From Ornithinicoccus sp045032955 (GTDB taxonomy: Bacteria > Actinomycetota > Actinomycetes > Actinomycetales > Dermatophilaceae), in contig NZ_JBJFZU010000010.1 of NCBI RefSeq assembly GCF_045032955.1, positions 171,695 through 235,694 of the forward strand: 64,000 nt of DNA. Direction: 5' to 3'. A program made the translations under genes and the position numbers. The notes beneath the pieces are model-generated. The model saw nothing but the letters and a program-made list of their open reading frames with translations, was not told where the DNA came from and made no database searches. The first letter of the stretch is position 1, and every line of letters begins with the position of its first letter. This document shows, in pieces, positions 63,736-64,000 of the stretch.

Positions 63736-64000
63736 GTGCGCTCGTCCCGAACAGGTGTCGGAGGGTCGTGTCCAGGCTCTGTGGGTGACGCGTGGCAACA
63801 TGGGTGTCATGACAGTCACGGTTCAAGCGCCCCCCACCCCGATCGGGGTTGCGGAGTACTTCGCCGGCATTGGACTCATGGCAGCGGCCTTGGAGCCTCG
63901 CGGCTTCGAGGTCAAGTGGGCCAACGACATCGAGGTCGCCAAGAGAGACCTATACGTAGCCAACCGCCCCAGTGCCGCCGACCGGTTCAGTCTCGGTGAC
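63718..64000 (+). mobile_element. Left end of an element inserted in cpaF, continuing past the window
   Basis: Homology to CpaF stops at about 63717. The following sequence has lower GC than the flanks and uses codons that are rare in this genome (TTA, AGA, CTA, GTA). Near the junction are imperfect direct repeats, CGAACACAGGTT at 63722 and CGAACAGGTGTC at 63748, 26 bp apart, of the kind found as transposase or recombinase sites at element ends. The first gene is a DNA methyltransferase. Recombination genes are not visible, so the element type is open. Confidence 0.7.
63809..64000 (+). CDS. DNA (cytosine-5) methyltransferase, N-terminal part
   Basis: The frame from ATG 63809 runs 64 codons to the window end. 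It contains VAEYFAGIGLMAAALEPRGF, the FxGxG motif I of C5 methyltransferases that binds S-adenosylmethionine, and WANDIEVAKRDLYVANRP, the motif II acidic pair region. The PCQ catalytic loop and target-recognition domain are beyond the window. In-frame alternatives are ATG 63800 and GTG 63785. Such enzymes work in restriction-modification or in defence systems such as DISARM class 2; the system cannot be named from this part. Confidence 0.85.
   Translation, partial: MTVTVQAPPTPIGVAEYFAGIGLMAAALEPRGFEVKWANDIEVAKRDLYVANRPSAADRFSLGD

Noticed and set aside
63736..63999. Open frame of 87 codons beginning MRSSRTGVGG at the island edge
   Set aside because: It is in a different frame from the clear methyltransferase motifs and has no recognisable domain; it is a shadow frame.

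Overview
The window is chromosomal DNA from a very GC-rich actinobacterium. Gene content and order (lpdA, purine nucleoside phosphorylase and phosphosugar mutase together; recA-recX; lysC-asd; clgR downstream of cinA and pgsA; a maleylpyruvate isomerase-type mycothiol enzyme) point to Actinomycetes, and an order Micrococcales host close to Intrasporangiaceae/Ornithinimicrobiaceae is plausible. That placement is inference, not a database result. About half of the promoter-proximal genes carry a TANNNT -10 box only 6-8 nt before the start codon, so leaderless transcription is common and was used to choose starts.

Layout. 1-4866: PH-domain membrane protein (cut by the window edge), phosphosugar mutase and purine nucleoside phosphorylase on the minus strand, then an LpdA-type flavoprotein and a PspC peptide. 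4880-5002: a four-unit inverted repeat cluster. 5003-10121: acyl-CoA degradation cluster (biotin carboxylase/BCCP, MerR regulator, acyl-CoA dehydrogenase, carboxyltransferase). 10266-14583: SRPBCC protein, small multidrug export-like protein, S9 peptidase, and a DUF222-HNH gene with an SOS-like box. 14661-18220: NUDIX-DHFR fusion coupled to thyA, and RNase J. 18259-25927: twin 2TM proteins, ftsK, a mycothiol enzyme, rimO-pgsA-cinA and clgR. 25967-31622: rhodanese lipoprotein, PP-loop enzyme, Nei glycosylase, an ABC-F ATPase behind a visible attenuator, and an APH-like kinase. 31682-40967: Lhr helicase, a small protein, and a heterodimeric ABC exporter with one degenerate ATP site. 41026-50250: fused carboxyltransferase, AEC transporter, DUF3046, VOC protein, asd-lysC, NYN-LOTUS protein, recA-recX. 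50255-59051: tricorn-like protease, DUF5709, TauE/SafE, miaB, P-loop kinase, PGPGW membrane protein, GNAT and another membrane protein. 59029-62790: an EssC-like FHA/three-ATPase protein.

The right edge is the most unusual part. A CpaF/TadA-type pilus ATPase gene starts at 63016 and is cut off just after its Walker A region (near 63717). It runs into lower-GC DNA with unusual codons, and a DNA cytosine-5 methyltransferase gene begins there and leaves the window at 64000. The best reading is that the left end of an integrated element, possibly carrying a methylation-linked defence system, sits inside cpaF. Only about 280 bp of it can be seen.

Two further DNA-level signals cut across genes. 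The hexamer GTATGC/GCATAC occurs about 50 times, in all three codon frames and against the codon bias. A 22-bp hairpin-forming tandem repeat occurs at two separate intergenic loci.
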